A stretch of DNA of 64,000 bases from Bradyrhizobium sp. WSM1743 (lineage in GTDB: Bacteria > Pseudomonadota > Alphaproteobacteria > Rhizobiales > Xanthobacteraceae). The stretch is from contig NZ_AXAZ01000030.1 in the NCBI RefSeq assembly GCF_000473065.1, positions 1 through 64,000 of the forward strand, given 5' to 3'. A model generated the notes under the pieces. It saw nothing but the letters and a program-made list of their open reading frames with translations. It ran no database searches and was not told the origin of the DNA. The position numbers and the translations under genes were made by a program. Within the stretch, counting starts at the first letter, position 1. Every line of letters starts with the position of its first letter. Positions 63,182-64,000 of this stretch are shown here, piece by piece.

Positions 63182-63341
63182 CACGATCCGTGGTGAAGAT
63201 ATCTGTTACTTCGCCTGCAACGCGAGAGGTCGCGGGTTCGAATCCCGCCCGGTGTACCATGCACCGGTAGCTCAGAGGATAGAGCGCTTTCCGGCAAGCT
63301 TGCGCTTGCCGGGTCACAGAATCGCCTGTTCCCGGATCGTG
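63182..63341 (+). ncRNA. Y RNA-like unit 2 (YrlA type, permuted tRNA with ACCA)
   Basis: Outer stem CACGATCCG (63182-63190) with CGGATCGTG (63333-63341), 9 perfect pairs. Same conserved blocks as unit 1. Core: GAGAG, T arm GCGGG-TTCGAAT-CCCGC (63232-63248), acceptor 3' strand CCGGTGT, then ACCA and one T, then acceptor 5' strand GCACCGG (63261-63267), TA, complete D arm GCTC-AGAGGATA-GAGC (63270-63285), CTTTC pairing with GAGAG. This is a tRNA permuted at the anticodon, with discriminator and CCA still encoded in the acceptor loop. Hairpin CCGGCAAGC/GCTTGCCGG follows. Confidence 0.85.
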
Positions 63342-63355
63342 TCCCCTTAGCCACC

Positions 63356-63489
63356 GCCGGTGGTGAAGAGCGCTGTTACTTCGGATCGCAATGTCGAAGG
63401 TTCGACTCCTTCCGGACGAAAGTCCGTAGCTCAGCGGTAGAGCATGTGACTTGCCCGCAAGGGCAGTACAGCCTCGCTTGTTCCCCGGC
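63356..63489 (+). ncRNA. Y RNA-like unit 3 (YrlA type, tetraloop-capped acceptor)
   Basis: Outer stem GCCGG (63356-63360) with CCGGC (63485-63489). Same conserved blocks. Core: TCGCA, T arm GAAGG-TTCGACT-CCTTC (63396-63412), acceptor CGGAC capped by GAAA with GTCCG (63413-63426), TA, complete D arm GCTC-AGCGGTA-GAGC (63429-63443), TGTGA pairing with TCGCA. Then hairpin TGCCC-GCAA-GGGCA. The GNRA caps and full D and T arms match the tRNA-mimicking module of bacterial Y RNAs. The rsr start codon is 40 bases past its end. Confidence 0.87.
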
Positions 63490-63528
63490 ACCCCATTCCA
63501 CTTCCCATCAAACCAAGAGGAGGCCGTC

Positions 63529-64000
63529 ATGGTCAGGCTCAACAAGATCGCTCGCGCCTTCACGCGGGAGGGCGCGCGCGCAGTCCGCTTCACGCCCGAG
63601 ACGGAGCTGAAGCGGGCGCTGATGAACTGCCTCCTGTGGGAGGACCAGTTCTACGAGGACGGCGTCTCCATCGCAGACCGCATCAAGGCGCTGGTGCCGA
63701 AGGTCACTCCCGCGCGCGTCGCGCAGCTTGCGATCGAGGCGCGCGAAGTGATGAAGCTGCGGCACGCGCCGCTGCTCGTCATCCGCGAGATGGCGCGCAA
63801 CGAGAAGCACCGCGCCCTCGTCGCCGACACGCTCGCGCAGGTGATCCAGCGTCCCGACGAGATGACGGAACTGCTCGCGATCTACTGGGCGGATGCGCTC
63901 GGGCCTCAGCAGCAGCGCAAGCGTCAGCCGGTCTCGGCGCAGGTGAAGAAGGGCCTTGCCCGCGCCCTGACCAAGTTCGACGCCTATCAGCTCGCCAAGT
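63529..64000 (+). CDS. rsr: TROVE-domain Ro60 protein, N-terminal part (runs off the window)
   Basis: ATG 63529 follows AGAGGAGG. 157 residues are visible, open to the last base: KIARAFTREGARAVRFTPETELKRALMNCLLWEDQFYEDG, RIKALVPKVTPARVAQLAIEAREVMKLRHAPLLVIREMARNEKHRALVADTLAQVIQRPDEMTELLAIYW and QPVSAQVKKGLARALTKFDAYQLAK. These are the HEAT-like repeats of the TROVE ring, as in Rsr of Deinococcus and human Ro60. The ring holds Y RNA on its outside and 3' ends of misfolded RNA inside, and partners with PNPase in bacteria. The three RNA units just upstream are its expected ligands. Confidence 0.93.
   Translation, partial: MVRLNKIARAFTREGARAVRFTPETELKRALMNCLLWEDQFYEDGVSIADRIKALVPKVTPARVAQLAIEAREVMKLRHAPLLVIREMARNEKHRALVADTLAQVIQRPDEMTELLAIYWADALGPQQQRKRQPVSAQVKKGLARALTKFDAYQLAK

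Noticed and set aside
63060-63450. Ordinary tRNA genes, suggested by GGTTCGAATCC and TAGCTCAG motifs
   Set aside because: The T arm comes before the D arm in each unit, with a capped acceptor stem between them, so no normal 5' to 3' tRNA can form. Flanking motifs repeat three times, which fits Y RNAs.
63030-63489. Two-piece (permuted) tmRNA of alphaproteobacteria
   Set aside because: There is no tag reading frame, and full D arms with GG in the loop are present, which tmRNA lacks. Three units in tandem beside rsr also argue against it.
63030-63489. CRISPR array
   Set aside because: The repeats are long, structured and only partly identical, with no constant spacer size and no cas genes.

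Overview
The window reads as the chromosome of a Bradyrhizobium-type alphaproteobacterium (Nitrobacteraceae). The evidence is high GC, proteins that resemble that group throughout, several families of palindromic intergenic repeats familiar from Bradyrhizobium and Rhodopseudomonas, and the gene order fabD-fabG-acpP-fabF-mltG-yicC-gmk followed by rpsF-rpsR-DUF2232-rplI, dnaB-alr and radA-cvpA-purF.

Layout. 1-2.2 kb: the start of an IS1182-type transposase, a beta-lactamase-fold hydrolase whose leader lies in another frame, and decayed repeat sequence. 2.2-12.1 kb: a membrane-anchored protein of unknown function, then the minus-strand fatty-acid/cell-wall/nucleotide cluster, then a TetR-regulated fatty acid desaturase with a clear operator. 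12.2-19.2 kb: the rpsF operon with a visible promoter, a PaaI thioesterase with its TetR regulator, a c-type cytochrome with a long low-complexity tail, and cyclopropane fatty acid synthase. 19.5-23.9 kb: dnaB, alr, xth and small genes. 24.1-31.2 kb: a FadR-type regulator with an ideal operator, then a reductase, a complete polar-solute ABC transporter, RpiB-like and PfkB-like enzymes; this looks like one catabolic unit for an unidentified polyhydroxy compound. 31.2-34.4 kb: a periplasmic binding protein paired with a GGDEF-EAL membrane protein. 34.6-49.8 kb: mostly housekeeping genes (radA, cvpA, purF, der, prfC) with an orphan branched-chain-type binding protein, an MFS exporter, an acyl-CoA synthetase and an NnrU protein. 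49.9-52.0 kb: a two-hairpin guanidine-II riboswitch in front of a SugE/Gdx guanidinium exporter, then a DUF47-pit phosphate uptake operon with a Pho box. 52.1-56.8 kb: a liv branched-chain amino acid transporter in all five parts. 57-62.5 kb: assorted small metabolic and regulatory genes.

The most striking part is the right end. From about 63030 to 63489 there are three tandem RNA units. Each has a conserved outer region and a tRNA-like core read in circularly permuted order: T arm, capped acceptor stem, then the 5' D-arm sequence. They sit directly in front of a gene for a TROVE/Ro60 protein (rsr) that runs off the window. These are best read as bacterial Y RNAs of the tRNA-mimicking YrlA type, triplicated and with differing cores. 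The terminal stems differ in sequence between the units but all keep pairing. One unit appears to be opened at the D loop and the other two at the anticodon, and one still carries ACCA between its acceptor strands. Just upstream there is a candidate small RNA with a consensus -35 element and a strong terminator.
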